Of a stretch of 64,000 nt of DNA, positions 21,755 through 32,274 are shown piece after piece. The notes beneath the pieces are model-generated. The model worked only from the letters and a program-made list of their open reading frames with translations, did not search any database and had not been told where the DNA came from. How positions within the stretch are numbered: position 1 is the stretch's first letter; every line of letters begins with the position of its first letter. Source of the DNA: Amphibacillus jilinensis Y1. Lineage in GTDB: Bacteria; Bacillota; Bacilli; Bacillales; Amphibacillaceae. The position numbers and the translations under genes were made by a program. The DNA lies in NCBI RefSeq assembly GCF_000306965.1, contig NZ_JH976435.1, forward strand, positions 462,016 through 526,015, read 5' to 3'.

Positions 21755-22013
21755 AAAAATAATGATAAGGATCAAGTAGATGGATGATGTAAGAACAGAG
21801 ATTGGAATGCACTGGCTGAAACGTTTCAACATAACCGCTCGCTATCGAAACCTGCCCTTTGAATTGTTAAGTGAAAACCTTGACCGCTCACCATAAGAGC
21901 GTTAACAAAAAAAACAAGAGGATATTTATCGTTTATCAAATCATGGTGGTACCGCGGAAAACTGCTTTTCGTCCATTACAGTATATGTGTAGTGGCTGAA
22001 AAGCAGTTTTTCT
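21755..22013 (+). promoter_or_regulatory. T-box leader, probably tRNA-Pro specific, before proBA
   Basis: The conserved T-box core TGGTGGTACCGCGG is at 21944-21957, followed by the terminator AAAACTGCTTTTC...GAAAAGCAGTTTT (21958-21970 with 21998-22010) and TTCTT. In stem I the AGTA motif (21775-21778) faces GAAA (21847-21850), and the next codon CCT (21851-21853), followed by G, fits a proline specifier. The short helix GATGG/CTATC supports the loop. Uncharged tRNA-Pro would stabilise the antiterminator and turn on proBA. The alternative register ACC (threonine) is less likely given the following base and the downstream genes. This leader explains the 21631-22057 gap. Confidence 0.9.
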
Positions 22014-22057
22014 TATCTTCAATACAGTGTGTTGGTTAATGGAAAGTAGGTGTTAAT

Positions 22058-23182
22058 GTGTCAAAAGAAAATCGTATGGTTGTTAAAATTGGGAGTAGCT
22101 CTTTAACAGAGAAAGACGGAACGTTAAGCTTATTAAAACTAAAATCCCATAGCGAAGCAATTGTGAAACTGATCAATCAGGGGACCGAAGTGATTTTAAT
22201 CTCTTCAGGAGCTATATCAGCTGGTTTTAGAGACCTGGGGTATTCTAGTCGCCCTGTAACAGTGCAAGGAAAACAAGCTGCAGCAGCAGTTGGTCAAGGA
22301 CTATTGATTGAAGCATATAACCACATATTTAAGTCGTATGGTTATGTATCTGCTCAGCTTCTGCTAACGCGAGATGTTTTCAAAGATGAAATGCAATTTT
22401 CTAATGTATATCAAACGATCACCGAGTTGTTGAAGCGCAGGATCATTCCGATTATTAATGAAAATGACTCTGTAGCCACTGACGAACTGACATTTGGTGA
22501 TAATGATATGTTATCTGCATTAGTAAGTGGTCTGGTAAACGCAGATATGTTAGTAATGCTTACAGATATTGATGGAATTTATGATCAAAACCCTAATAAA
22601 GTTCCAGATGCCAAACGTTATCATCATTTGCCTCATATATCGGACCAATTAGTCGAACAGACCAGCCAGTACGCCGGTTCGAAAGTAGGTACAGGTGGGA
22701 TGAAATCTAAGTTACTTGCTGCTCAAATGGCTACAACTTTAGGGGTTAACTGTTTTGTAGGGAATGGAGAAGGTGCAGGAAAACTTATGGCTATACAAGA
22801 TGGTAAAGGGAGTGGAACCTATATTGGGGATAAGCATACGTCGCATGTTAGAAAGCATAAGCAATGGATTGCTTTTCACTCTGAAGTAAAAGGTCGGATT
22901 TTAGTTGATGATGGGGCTAAAGATGCACTATTATCTGAAGGTCGAAGTCTTTTAGCAGTAGGCGTTATTGCTATTGAAAATCAGTTTGAACAAGAAGATG
23001 TCGTTGAAATATATTATAACAAAGAAATGATTGGAAAGGGTCAGGTTAACTATACTGCCGATCAATTAAGGCGTGTTAAAGGGTTGAGTAGTAAAGAGGT
23101 AATGGAATTAACTGGATCTAACAAACCAGAAGTCATTCATAGGAATAAATTAATTATTACTGTTCAGGAGGTAGATGTATGA
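22058..23182 (+). CDS. proB: Glutamate 5-kinase
   Basis: A 374-aa enzyme phosphorylating glutamate, the first proline step. The N-terminal amino-acid kinase domain (about 1-260) shows [32 protein letters not shown] and [12 protein letters not shown]. The C-terminal PUA domain starts near residue 280. The start is GTG. It is preceded by a T-box leader and overlaps proA by 4 bases. Confidence 0.95.
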   Translation: MSKENRMVVKIGSSSLTEKDGTLSLLKLKSHSEAIVKLINQGTEVILISSGAISAGFRDLGYSSRPVTVQGKQAAAAVGQGLLIEAYNHIFKSYGYVSAQLLLTRDVFKDEMQFSNVYQTITELLKRRIIPIINENDSVATDELTFGDNDMLSALVSGLVNADMLVMLTDIDGIYDQNPNKVPDAKRYHHLPHISDQLVEQTSQYAGSKVGTGGMKSKLLAAQMATTLGVNCFVGNGEGAGKLMAIQDGKGSGTYIGDKHTSHVRKHKQWIAFHSEVKGRILVDDGAKDALLSEGRSLLAVGVIAIENQFEQEDVVEIYYNKEMIGKGQVNYTADQLRRVKGLSSKEVMELTGSNKPEVIHRNKLIITVQEVDV

Positions 23183-24426
23183 GTAATTTAGAAGAAATGG
23201 GATTAAAGGCGAAGCGGGCAAGTAACGATTTAGCTCAGGCATCAACTAAAGACAAAAATGAAGCACTTGCTTTAATAGCTGAGCAACTATTAGATTCACA
23301 AGGGCAAATCTTAAAAGCGAATGCAATTGACATCGATTTGGCAAAGAAAAATAAAATATCGGATGCAATTATTGATCGTATTCGCTTAACTGAAAGTAGA
23401 ATTAAAGCTATTAGTGATGCGTTATTGCAACTTATTGAGTTACAAGATCCAATTGGTGAGCAATTAGAAGAATGGATACGTCCAAATGATTTAAAGATAA
23501 GAAAAGTAGCTGTTCCTATCGGCGTTATTGGAATTATATATGAAGCACGTCCAAATGTGACGGTTGATGCAGCCAGTCTATGTTTAAAAACAGGTAATGC
23601 TGTGATTTTACGTGGCAGTTCTTCAGCAATACAATCTAACCAGGCGATTGTTCAAGTGATTCGCAAAGCACTATCAAACTCGAATTTACCAACGGATAGT
23701 GTCCAATTAATTGAGGATACCGATCGGAAAACAGCAGAAAAAATGTTCCGTATGAATAAATATTTAGATGTACTCATTCCACGTGGCAGTAAAAAGTTGA
23801 TTGATACGGTTGTTGCAAATGCTTCAGTTCCTGTTTTAGAAACGGGAGCCGGTAATTGTCACATGTATATCGATTATAATGCAGAAAAAGACATGGCAAT
23901 CAACTTAGTCATTAATGCAAAAACGCAGCGACCTTCCGTATGTAATGCGATTGAAACTGTAATAGTACAGGAAGATTGGTTTGAAGTAAATGGTCATGCA
24001 TTAATTCAAGCATTAAAACATGCTGGGGTAGAAATACATGGTGACTTAAATATTAAAGCATGTGACAACGCCATTATTGAAGCAGATGAAGAAGATTGGT
24101 ATACAGAGTATTTAGATGATGTTGTTGCTATGAAAGTCGTCACTACGTTAGATGAAGCGATCGCACATATTAATCAATATGGTACGAAGCATTCTGAAGC
24201 CATTATTACAGAGGATGAGCAGCATGCTAGCCAATTTATGAATCAAGTAGATGCGGCATGTGTATATCATAATGCATCAACACGCTTTACAGATGGATTT
24301 GAATTTGGCTTTGGTGCTGAGATTGGTATAAGTACACAAAAATTGCACAGTCGAGGTCCAATGGGGTTAAAAGCTTTAACATCAACGAAATATCAATTAT
24401 TTGGGACAGGTCAATTTAAACAGTAA
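23179..24426 (+). CDS. proA: Gamma-glutamyl phosphate reductase
   Basis: A 415-aa NADPH-dependent aldehyde-dehydrogenase-type enzyme for the second proline step. The catalytic cysteine lies in [10 protein letters not shown] near residue 256. [16 protein letters not shown] and [11 protein letters not shown] are family signatures, and the C-terminal [21 protein letters not shown] is highly conserved. ATG with AGGAGGT upstream overlaps the proB stop. No proC is present in the window. Confidence 0.96.
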   Translation: MSNLEEMGLKAKRASNDLAQASTKDKNEALALIAEQLLDSQGQILKANAIDIDLAKKNKISDAIIDRIRLTESRIKAISDALLQLIELQDPIGEQLEEWIRPNDLKIRKVAVPIGVIGIIYEARPNVTVDAASLCLKTGNAVILRGSSSAIQSNQAIVQVIRKALSNSNLPTDSVQLIEDTDRKTAEKMFRMNKYLDVLIPRGSKKLIDTVVANASVPVLETGAGNCHMYIDYNAEKDMAINLVINAKTQRPSVCNAIETVIVQEDWFEVNGHALIQALKHAGVEIHGDLNIKACDNAIIEADEEDWYTEYLDDVVAMKVVTTLDEAIAHINQYGTKHSEAIITEDEQHASQFMNQVDAACVYHNASTRFTDGFEFGFGAEIGISTQKLHSRGPMGLKALTSTKYQLFGTGQFKQ

Positions 24427-24508
24427 TTTTTTAATGAAAGATCTCGTTTTTTGCGTTACAATTAAACATGGATTTATTAAACTGTATAACGATAAAAGGA
24501 GCGATATT

Positions 24509-25435
24509 GTGAGTAAAACATTAATATTTGGACATAAAAATCCGGATACAGACACGATTACCTCAGCGATTGTATATGCGTATTTAAAAGGGCAATTAGG
24601 GGATCAAGTAGAGGCTGTTGCTTTAGGAGAAGTTAATAATGAAACGAAGTTTGCTCTCGATTACTTTAATGTTGAAGCACCTCGTATAGTGAACGAAGTG
24701 GCTAAAGAGACAAAAGAAGTTATTTTGGTTGATCATAATGAGAAGCAACAAAGTGTAGCTGATATCGATCAAGTCAAAGTTAAAGAAGTGATCGATCATC
24801 ATCGCATCTCTAACTTTGAAACATCAGACCCGCTCTATTATCGAGCAGAACCAGTAGGGTGTACAGCGACCATTCTAAACAAATTATTTAAAGAGCACCA
24901 CGTCCGTATTCCGAAAGATATGGCAGGGTTAATGCTTTCTGCGATTATTTCAGATTCATTACTTTTTAAGTCTCCGACGTGTACAAATGAAGATATTGAG
25001 GCAGCAAAGCAACTGGCCGAGCTTGCAGAGGTCGATTCGGAAATTTACGGTTTAGAGATGCTAAAGGCAGGCGCTGACTTAAGTGAGAAAACGGTTGAGG
25101 AATTATTAGCACTAGATGCTAAAGCGTTCGATATTGGCACAAATCACATAGAAGTAGCGCAAGTGAATACAGTCGATCCGGAAGAACTATTACAACAAGA
25201 AACTAGCATAAAAGATGCGATTACAGCGGTAATTGAACATCGCAAATTAAACTTGTTTGTTTTTGTCATCACTGATATTTTGGCTAACGATTCAACCATA
25301 ATTGCAATAGGTGAAAAAGCAGATGCTATTAATCAGGCGTTTAATGTTGAACTTACTGATGATAAAGCAGAACTTAAAGGTGTTGTATCACGCAAAAAAC
25401 AAATTATACCACAGTTAACAGATGCACTTTCTTAG
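24509..25435 (+). CDS. ppaC: Manganese-dependent inorganic pyrophosphatase
   Basis: A 308-aa family II (DHH) pyrophosphatase that hydrolyses PPi in the cytoplasm. Motifs: [13 protein letters not shown] at the N-terminus, VDHNE, the DHH signature IDHHRIS near residue 95, and the C-terminal [10 protein letters not shown] substrate-binding element of DHHA2. The GTG start has AAAAGGA 9 bases upstream. The open frame reaches back into proA, but those codons lack a ribosome binding site. Confidence 0.95.
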   Translation: MSKTLIFGHKNPDTDTITSAIVYAYLKGQLGDQVEAVALGEVNNETKFALDYFNVEAPRIVNEVAKETKEVILVDHNEKQQSVADIDQVKVKEVIDHHRISNFETSDPLYYRAEPVGCTATILNKLFKEHHVRIPKDMAGLMLSAIISDSLLFKSPTCTNEDIEAAKQLAELAEVDSEIYGLEMLKAGADLSEKTVEELLALDAKAFDIGTNHIEVAQVNTVDPEELLQQETSIKDAITAVIEHRKLNLFVFVITDILANDSTIIAIGEKADAINQAFNVELTDDKAELKGVVSRKKQIIPQLTDALS

Positions 25436-25450
25436 ATAAAATCTATGGCG

Positions 25451-25610
25451 TTAAGGGAGCGGGGTGCTATTGCCCTATTTAGGATTAATTATCGATAGCT
25501 AGCATATCTTAACTAGATAATAAATTTAAAATACTTTAACATAAAGTATTTTAAACTAAAGTAAAACTAGTCAGATATGCTTAAATGGCCCTTTGTGGCA
25601 CCCGCTCTAA
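25451..25610. repeat. Long imperfect palindrome, MITE-like
   Basis: About 160 bases fold back on themselves. The ends pair (GGAGCGGGGTGC with GCACCCGCTCT), an inner block pairs (GCATATCTTAACTAG with CTAGTCAGATATGC), and the centre is a perfect 14-bp hairpin with a 3-base loop (25525-25538 with 25542-25555). The left arm has about 19 extra bases. There is no T-run and no ORF. It lies between ppaC and ilvA and may be a miniature transposable element or a structured leader. Confidence 0.7.
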
Positions 25611-25694
25611 TGACGGAGAAAAATTCATCTTAGTCTATTGTTTGTTGGATAGAATAAAATACTATTAATCTTAGCAAAGAAGGGATCCAGGACA

Positions 25695-26954
25695 ATGAGT
25701 ACGCAATTACAATCGATAGCTGTCAAAGACATTGTCATCGCCCATCAGATGATTAAAGATGTCGTAACAAAAACACCATTACAAAGAGATCCGATACTCT
25801 CTGAAAAATATCAGTGTAATGTTTATTTAAAACGTGAAGATTTACAAGTCGTCCGTTCTTTTAAAATACGGGGTGCTTATAATTTTATGCAGAGCTTGAG
25901 TAAAGACGAACTGAGAAATGGTGTCGTTTGTGCTAGTGCAGGCAACCATGCTCAAGGTGTCGCTTATTCATGCCAAGCATTAAAAGTAAAAGGAAAGATC
26001 TTTATGCCAACGACCACACCAAGGCAAAAAGTCAATCGTGTTGCCTTTTTTGGTGGAGACTACGTCGATATTGTTTTAACGGGCGACACATTTGATGATG
26101 CCTCTGATCAGTCAAAAAAATATTGCGAAGAGCACGAAATGGCATTTATTCATCCGTTTGATGATTACCGTACGATAGTTGGACAAGGAACTGTAGGCTT
26201 AGAAATATTGGAAACAATGGAGCAACCCATCTCACATATATTTATGTCAGTTGGTGGAGGTGGTCTGATTTCTGGTGTAGGGTCTTATATAAAAAGTATT
26301 AGTCCTGAAACCCAGGTGATCGGCGTAGAACCAGCAGGTGCAGCTTCAATGCAAGCCTCAATGAAAGAAAATAAGGTGGTTAAACTTGACCATGTTGATA
26401 AATTTGTCGATGGTGCAAGTGTCAAGCGAATTGGTGACCTAACCTTTGAAATAGCTAAACAAGTGGTCGATGGCTTTGCAACAATACCCGAAGGCAAAAT
26501 ATGTACAACGATGTTAAATCTCTATAATGAAAATGCTATAGTTGTTGAACCAGCTGGGGCGCTTCCAATTTCTGCATTAGATGATTACAAAGATCAAATA
26601 AAAGGGAAGAATGTTGTCGTTGTAGTAAGTGGTGGAAATAATGATATTGATCGTATGCAAGATATTAAAGAACGATCATTGATTTATGAAGGCTACAAGC
26701 ATTATTTCATTGTTAGTTTTCCACAAAGAGCAGGTGCGCTGCGTGAATTTTTGATTAATGTATTGGGAGAGAATGATGATATTACAAGATTTGAGTACAC
26801 TAAGAAGAACAATCGTGATCGTGGCCCCGTTTTAGTAGGGATTGAGTTACAAAACAAAGAAGATTATCGACCTTTAATTGATCGAATGGAGGAGAAAGGA
26901 TTCTCTTATATTGAGATCAATAAAGATAAAGATTTATTTCAATTACTTATCTAA
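25695..26954 (+). CDS. ilvA: Threonine dehydratase, biosynthetic type
   Basis: A 419-aa PLP enzyme turning threonine into 2-oxobutyrate, the entry to isoleucine. The PLP lysine is K57 in SFKIRGAYN, the phosphate loop is SVGGGGLISG, and ASAGNHAQGVAY is also typical. A single ACT-like regulatory domain (about 330-419, HYFIVSFPQRAGALREFL) matches the short Bacillus form, which senses isoleucine. It is monocistronic, with a terminator behind it. Confidence 0.94.
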   Translation: MSTQLQSIAVKDIVIAHQMIKDVVTKTPLQRDPILSEKYQCNVYLKREDLQVVRSFKIRGAYNFMQSLSKDELRNGVVCASAGNHAQGVAYSCQALKVKGKIFMPTTTPRQKVNRVAFFGGDYVDIVLTGDTFDDASDQSKKYCEEHEMAFIHPFDDYRTIVGQGTVGLEILETMEQPISHIFMSVGGGGLISGVGSYIKSISPETQVIGVEPAGAASMQASMKENKVVKLDHVDKFVDGASVKRIGDLTFEIAKQVVDGFATIPEGKICTTMLNLYNENAIVVEPAGALPISALDDYKDQIKGKNVVVVVSGGNNDIDRMQDIKERSLIYEGYKHYFIVSFPQRAGALREFLINVLGENDDITRFEYTKKNNRDRGPVLVGIELQNKEDYRPLIDRMEEKGFSYIEINKDKDLFQLLI

Positions 26955-26970
26955 TCATTGGTAATAAAGG

Positions 26971-27007
26971 GTAGAGAGGATTAGCGTCTTTCCTCTCTAT
27001 CTTTTTC
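26971..27007 (+). terminator. Terminator of ilvA
   Basis: TAGAGAGGA at 26972-26980 pairs with TCCTCTCTA at 26991-26999; CTTTTTCC follows. Confidence 0.8.
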
Positions 27008-27118
27008 CTATTCTCACGCCATCAGTATTGAAAGGTAATAGCGTTATCAAGCTGTTGATTAAAGTTAGTTAGTGGGCTGACAAAGAAGCCTAAACATATA
27101 ATATGGGGAGTGACACTG

Positions 27119-27277
27119 TTGAAAGTAAAGATGTTAATCCAAACACAGTATAAAAATGCTCTACTCCGTGCGGATAAAATTTATGTTGTACCTGATTCAA
27201 CAGCGCAAAGATGGCATCAAAGCAAAATAGCTGTTATTGTGGATGAAGAACAAATACAATTAAATGATCGTATTTAG
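27119..27277 (+). CDS. Small protein of unknown function, 52 aa
   Basis: A TTG-started frame of 52 codons preceded by GGGGAG at 27105-27110 with 8-base spacing. The protein begins MKVKMLIQTQYKNALLRADK and continues with a YVVPDSTAQRWHQSKIAVIV segment. This pattern weakly recalls small phage-type proteins of the form 'key residues, then A-x-x-W/L-x-x-x-G/K-I-A-x-V'. No function is assigned. Its 3' end overlaps the convergent DUF188 gene by 18 bases. Confidence 0.55.
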   Translation: MKVKMLIQTQYKNALLRADKIYVVPDSTAQRWHQSKIAVIVDEEQIQLNDRI

Positions 27278-27706
27278 CAATTTGTTAAATGCCGCCTGAA
27301 ATCGCTCGTGATCTGCTAGAAGAAAGGGTTTTGGTCCCTTGGTTCGTCCCCCTTGTTTTCTTAGTTGCGCATTGTGATAACGGGATGCTAATAGTTGGTT
27401 TATATTTTCAGCTGTGTATTGAAACCCTTTTGGGTGTATAACATAACATGACTTTTGTAATGCTAAAGAAGCTAAACCATAATCTTGTGTGACAAGGACA
27501 TCACCTTTGTTAATCATACTTAATATCTTGTAATCAACCGCTTCTTTCTCACTATCCACGTATATTTCTTTTATCCACTCGTGGTATAGTCGATGTGAGA
27601 AGTGCGCATAGCTCTTAACTAAAATAATGGTTAATGGATAAGGTTCACATACCTTAATAATGTCTTCTGTCACTGGACAGGCATCTGCGTCAATATAAAT
27701 AATCAT
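27260..27706 (-). CDS. YaiI/YqxD family protein (DUF188)
   Basis: A 148-aa protein of the UPF0178/DUF188 family, recognised by the N-terminal IYIDADACPVTEDI, the central VTQDYGLASLAL and the C-terminal RTKGPKPFLLADHERF. The aspartates and fold resemble PIN/NYN-type nucleases, but no activity is established. The inner ATG is preferred since GGAGGT lies 5 bases upstream. It is divergent from cvfB. Confidence 0.88.
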   Translation of the reverse strand: MIIYIDADACPVTEDIIKVCEPYPLTIILVKSYAHFSHRLYHEWIKEIYVDSEKEAVDYKILSMINKGDVLVTQDYGLASLALQKSCYVIHPKGFQYTAENINQLLASRYHNAQLRKQGGRTKGPKPFLLADHERFQAAFNKLLNTII

Positions 27707-27783
27707 TTTAACCTCCATTATTGTTATATAACAGTTTTAAGCTTATATTGTATTTTATCATAAAGAGTAAGGAGAATCCACAT

Positions 27784-28650
27784 ATGACGAAGATCCAACC
27801 CGGTCAAGTTATGACACTGACCGTTTTAAGAGAAATTGAAACGGGTTATGTATTAACCGATCATTCGAATGAGATACTACTCCATAAAAACGAAACCACA
27901 CATGCATTAAAGGAATCAGAAGAAGTTGAAGTTTTTGTTTATCATGATAAACAAAAACAATTAATTGCAACAATGGTCCTTCCTAATGTGCGCTATGATC
28001 TATTTGATTGGGCCGAAGTGACCGAAATCAAAGAAGGGCTAGGCGTGTTTGTTAATATTGGTACAACAAAAGATGTCCTCGTATCAGTTGATGACTTACC
28101 ATTGTTACGTACGGTTTGGCCTGAAATCGGCGACCAACTTTATGTGACATTAAAACAAGACAAAAAAGGACGATTATTAGCGGACCCTGTTTCAGAAGCG
28201 GATTTTGAGGGGAATTGGGACGTAGCACCTGAATCCATGTTAAATAATGATATTTCAGGGCGTGTCTTTCGATCTGGTAGAGAAGGGGCTGTCGTTATTA
28301 CTGAAGAAGGCTATCGAGGGTTCATTCACCATACCCAACGTAAACAGGAGTTGCGTTTAGGAGAATGGGTAAAAGGACGGGTGATCAAGGTTAAAGCTGA
28401 TGGTAGCTTAAATATATCATTAATCCCTAGAAAAAAAGATGCACAGGCATTGGATGCTGAGACTATTTTATCCCACCTAAAAGCACATCAAGGCGTGATG
28501 GATCTCGACAATCAATCTGATCCTGAAGCAATAAAAAGCACCTTTAACATAAGTAAATCCGCTTTCAAACGAGCACTTGGGAAATTATACAAAGAGCGAT
28601 TGATTAAACAAGAAGATGGAAAAACGTATTTATTGGAAGGAAAGGATTAG
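27784..28650 (+). CDS. cvfB: S1-domain RNA-binding protein, CvfB family
   Basis: A 288-aa protein like Bacillus YitL and Staphylococcus CvfB, which affects virulence gene expression by binding RNA. It carries several S1-like OB folds (residues 1-65, 70-130, 145-215; for example GRVFRSGREGAVVITEEGYRG) and a C-terminal winged helix (FNISKSAFKRALGKLYKERLI). The ATG with GGAGA 8 bases upstream was chosen. It ends in a terminator and appears monocistronic. Confidence 0.9.
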   Translation: MTKIQPGQVMTLTVLREIETGYVLTDHSNEILLHKNETTHALKESEEVEVFVYHDKQKQLIATMVLPNVRYDLFDWAEVTEIKEGLGVFVNIGTTKDVLVSVDDLPLLRTVWPEIGDQLYVTLKQDKKGRLLADPVSEADFEGNWDVAPESMLNNDISGRVFRSGREGAVVITEEGYRGFIHHTQRKQELRLGEWVKGRVIKVKADGSLNISLIPRKKDAQALDAETILSHLKAHQGVMDLDNQSDPEAIKSTFNISKSAFKRALGKLYKERLIKQEDGKTYLLEGKD

Positions 28651-28656
28651 TCCAAA

Positions 28657-28693
28657 AGTCCTTTTTCCGACTAGGGAAAAGGTGCTTTTTTTA
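28657..28693 (+). terminator. Terminator of cvfB
   Basis: CCTTTTTCC pairs with GGGAAAAGG around 28660-28682 and is followed by GCTTTTTTT. Confidence 0.75.
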
Positions 28694-28772
28694 TAAAAAT
28701 AAAAATTATTTCTTCCTATTAAATATAGCTATAAATCGATATGGCTGATTGACGCAAGCTAGTTAAAAAGAT

Positions 28773-28801
28773 TTGAACAGCTGATCTATAAAAGATATAA
28801 T
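28773..28801 (+). promoter_or_regulatory. Promoter of the V-ATPase operon
   Basis: TTGAAC at 28773-28778, a 17-base spacer and a perfect TATAAT at 28796-28801, 66 bases before the first gene. Confidence 0.7.
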
Positions 28802-28866
28802 AGGATTACTTGGAGCTTTTTAAATCTTTAGACTATGCTTGCTGTATGATTGGGGGTGCTAATGGA

Positions 28867-29193
28867 ATGAGCTTGAAGACCATAGACGAAGTTAAAAGAA
28901 TAGAACGTCAGGCTGAAGAGCTTGAACGCGACTATGAAGAGAAGCTACAAAAAATGAAACAAGAAACAAAAGAAACCATTGCAGAGATGGAAGAGAAAGT
29001 TGAAAGTGAGTTAGAAGCTTTCAAAAAGAAAGAATCTGCAACTAAAGATGAAAAGCTGCAGGCATTAAAGACGTCTTACCAAGAACAGTTAGAAAAAGAC
29101 TTAAACCATCTTGAAACTAACTTTACAGATAAGAGCGATCAATTGATTAATGCAGTCATTGAGGAGGTAATGAGGAAGTATGGCAATAGCTAA
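28867..29193 (+). CDS. ntpF: V-type ATPase peripheral stalk subunit (G/H, NtpF-like)
   Basis: A 108-aa, almost wholly charged, alpha-helical protein (long runs of E, K and Q), predicted as a coiled coil that pairs with subunit E to form the peripheral stalk. Size and first-gene position match ntpF of Enterococcus hirae. The ATG at 28867 follows GGGGGT. Assignment rests on context and composition rather than on motifs. It overlaps ntpI by 14 bases. Confidence 0.85.
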   Translation: MSLKTIDEVKRIERQAEELERDYEEKLQKMKQETKETIAEMEEKVESELEAFKKKESATKDEKLQALKTSYQEQLEKDLNHLETNFTDKSDQLINAVIEEVMRKYGNS

Positions 29194-31144
29194 GATGAAA
29201 AAACTGACACTCATATCTTTTCATGAAAAGAAAGATCAGTTGTTGCAGTCGATTCAAGCGTTGCAAAGGTTTGAAGTTGTTGATCTACCATCATCTGACT
29301 TAGGGGATTATCAAGTGTCTGCCTATGAGGTCGATAGCTTAGAAACCATTATTAAAAAATTTGAAACGCGAATTGACCAAGTGCAAGCTGTTCTGTCATT
29401 TATTCAGCCTCACTTGCCAAAAACATCAATGGTGAAGAAGTTAAAAGAGAAGAAAAAAGAATATTCTCTTGAAGAGCTTGAACAAGAAATTTTCAAATTT
29501 TCACCACATGAATTAGTTTCTAACCTTTTAAATAAACAACAACAACTTGAAAGTCTTGCTGAAGAGCAGAAACGTTTAATTGAAGAAGAAATGTTTTTGT
29601 CAAATTGGAAAAAGTTGAATTTCAAACAAGCTGATGTGCAACAAATGCAACACGTGACTGGAAGTGTCGGTACCGTACCACAAAATGTTCAAAATGCATA
29701 CATTAATCAACTCAAAGAAAGTGAGCTTCTGTTCGCTGAAGAAGTTTATCAAAATAAAGATGAACATGGGGTAGCCATTTTCTATGACAAGCAAAATGAA
29801 CAAGCAATTAAACAATTACTTAACGACAGTCATTTCGAAAATTTAACAGAAAGATTTAAACAAACACCAAGTGATCAGTTGACAGCCGTTCAACAGCAAC
29901 AAAAAGAATTGAAAAAACGCAAATCCAATATTAAACGCGAGCTTGAACAAATGACTACTGAAGAGTGGCAATTAATGCTGACTGAAGAGTATTATGAAGC
30001 TAAACTTCAACGAGAACGCAGTAAATTATTACTTGTAGATGAAAAGCATTTGTTTATCATGGAAGGTTGGCTGGAAGAGGAAAAAGTTTCCTCTATCAAA
30101 TTAGCTTTGACGGATAACTTTTCAGAAGATGATTTTGCTTTAATCGTTGATGATGTCAAAGAAGAAGAATATGATCAAGTTCCTATTGTTCTGAAGAATA
30201 ATGGTTATGTTTCACCATTTGAAAGTATTACATCAATGTACAATCTACCTAAGTATAATGAGATTGATCCGACGCCATTTTTAGCACCGTTTTACTTGTT
30301 GTTTTTCGGTATGATGGCTGCTGACCTCGGCTATGGATTGTTACTGTGGGTGGCAACCTTTGTTGCATTAAATTACTTTAATTTTGATGGTGGAATGAAG
30401 AAAAATTTAAGATTTTTCCACTTGTTGTCGTATCCAACCATGCTTTGGGGAATACTATACGGGACTTTCTTTGGTGCTCCATTACCATTTATTATTCTAT
30501 CAACAACAGATGATGTTATTACGATTTTAATCATCTCAGTGGTGTTGGGTGTCGTTCAAATATTCTTCGGCTTAGGTATTAATACATACCTTAAATGGAG
30601 AAGCCAAGATAAATATGGAGCCTTTGCTGATGGAATAGGTTGGATTGGTATATTTGCAGGCCTTATTCTCTTATTAGCAGGTAATATGCTGTTAGAGAAT
30701 GAACTACTAGGTACAATCGGTGGGATTATCGCTGTTCTCAGTGCTTTAGGTATTATACTTGCTACAACATTAGGTACCGAAAACAAAGGACTTGGTATTG
30801 GCTTAGGTGTTTATAATCTATACGGTATTACAGGATATGTTGGTGATATTGTTAGTTATACACGTTTAATGGCTTTAGGTGTTTCAAGTGCAAGTATTGC
30901 TTTAGCATTTAATATGATTATCGGATTTATCCCTGTGTGGGGCAGGTTCACGGTTGGTATTCTTTTATTCCTTGTCCTTCATGCAGTCAATATTGGTTTA
31001 ACGATGCTAAGTGCATATGTGCATGGCGCACGTTTAATCTTTGTTGAATTTTTTGGTAAATTCTATGAAGGTGGCGGAAAGGCACTAGCGCCACTAAAAG
31101 CATCTGAGAAATATATTCAATTAAAAAATCAAAAAGAATCATAA
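29180..31144 (+). CDS. ntpI: V-type ATPase subunit I (a subunit)
   Basis: A 654-aa stator subunit with a soluble, coiled-coil-rich N-terminal half (1-340) and a membrane half (about 365-620) with seven or eight hydrophobic segments. The ion-pathway arginine is in SYTRLMALGVSSASIA near residue 560. The start PTPFLAPFYLLFFGMMAADLGYG marks the first membrane helix. It couples proteolipid rotation to ion passage. Confidence 0.94.
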   Translation: MAIAKMKKLTLISFHEKKDQLLQSIQALQRFEVVDLPSSDLGDYQVSAYEVDSLETIIKKFETRIDQVQAVLSFIQPHLPKTSMVKKLKEKKKEYSLEELEQEIFKFSPHELVSNLLNKQQQLESLAEEQKRLIEEEMFLSNWKKLNFKQADVQQMQHVTGSVGTVPQNVQNAYINQLKESELLFAEEVYQNKDEHGVAIFYDKQNEQAIKQLLNDSHFENLTERFKQTPSDQLTAVQQQQKELKKRKSNIKRELEQMTTEEWQLMLTEEYYEAKLQRERSKLLLVDEKHLFIMEGWLEEEKVSSIKLALTDNFSEDDFALIVDDVKEEEYDQVPIVLKNNGYVSPFESITSMYNLPKYNEIDPTPFLAPFYLLFFGMMAADLGYGLLLWVATFVALNYFNFDGGMKKNLRFFHLLSYPTMLWGILYGTFFGAPLPFIILSTTDDVITILIISVVLGVVQIFFGLGINTYLKWRSQDKYGAFADGIGWIGIFAGLILLLAGNMLLENELLGTIGGIIAVLSALGIILATTLGTENKGLGIGLGVYNLYGITGYVGDIVSYTRLMALGVSSASIALAFNMIIGFIPVWGRFTVGILLFLVLHAVNIGLTMLSAYVHGARLIFVEFFGKFYEGGGKALAPLKASEKYIQLKNQKES

Positions 31145-31642
<498 letters not shown>

Positions 31643-31670
31643 AATAAAAAATAGTGAGAGGATGGGGACT

Positions 31671-32261
31671 ATGAAAGATTTACAAGCTTTGTCCACACAA
31701 ATTTTGGCTAAAACCAAACAAGAAGGACAAGCCAAACTAGATGAGTACGAAAAAGTTGCTAATGACAAAATGGAAGAACAACGTCAAAAGCTTGTGGAAA
31801 GTCAAAAAAATCGTGAGGCGTCAATTGTGCGTCAAATGAAGAACGACTACGAACGAGAAGCACAGACATTAGCTAACACCCAAAGAAACACGGTCCTTGC
31901 CAAAAAACAGTCACTTCTAAATTCAGTATTTACTGAGGCTACGAATAAAATGGCGCAATGGGATGGCGAACAATTTTCTGTGTTCTTAAATGGTGTACTG
32001 TCTCAATTAGATGCGAGTAGTCAATGGACACTTGTTCCGGGTGAAAAATCAACTGACCTTTTTAAAACAAATCAAGTTCAGTCTGTAGTTAATGACTATT
32101 CATTTGTGACAGTGTCAAATGACGTCGTTAAACAAAAAGCTGGTTTCATTGTACAACAAGGTGGCATTGACTATAATTTCTGCTTTGATGTACTGGTAGC
32201 TGAGCTTAAAAAAGAATTTTCTCCACAACTTGCAACCTTAGCATTTAAAAGTAATGAATAA
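31671..32261 (+). CDS. ntpE: V-type ATPase subunit E
   Basis: A 196-aa peripheral stalk subunit with a long helical, charged N-terminal half (1-95) and a globular C-terminal domain. The ATG at 31671 is preferred over that at 31662 because GAGAGG is 9 bases away. Sequence similarity within the family is low, so the call leans on order (K-E-C) and architecture. Confidence 0.9.
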   Translation: MKDLQALSTQILAKTKQEGQAKLDEYEKVANDKMEEQRQKLVESQKNREASIVRQMKNDYEREAQTLANTQRNTVLAKKQSLLNSVFTEATNKMAQWDGEQFSVFLNGVLSQLDASSQWTLVPGEKSTDLFKTNQVQSVVNDYSFVTVSNDVVKQKAGFIVQQGGIDYNFCFDVLVAELKKEFSPQLATLAFKSNE

Positions 32262-32274
32262 GGGGGGAGAATAA

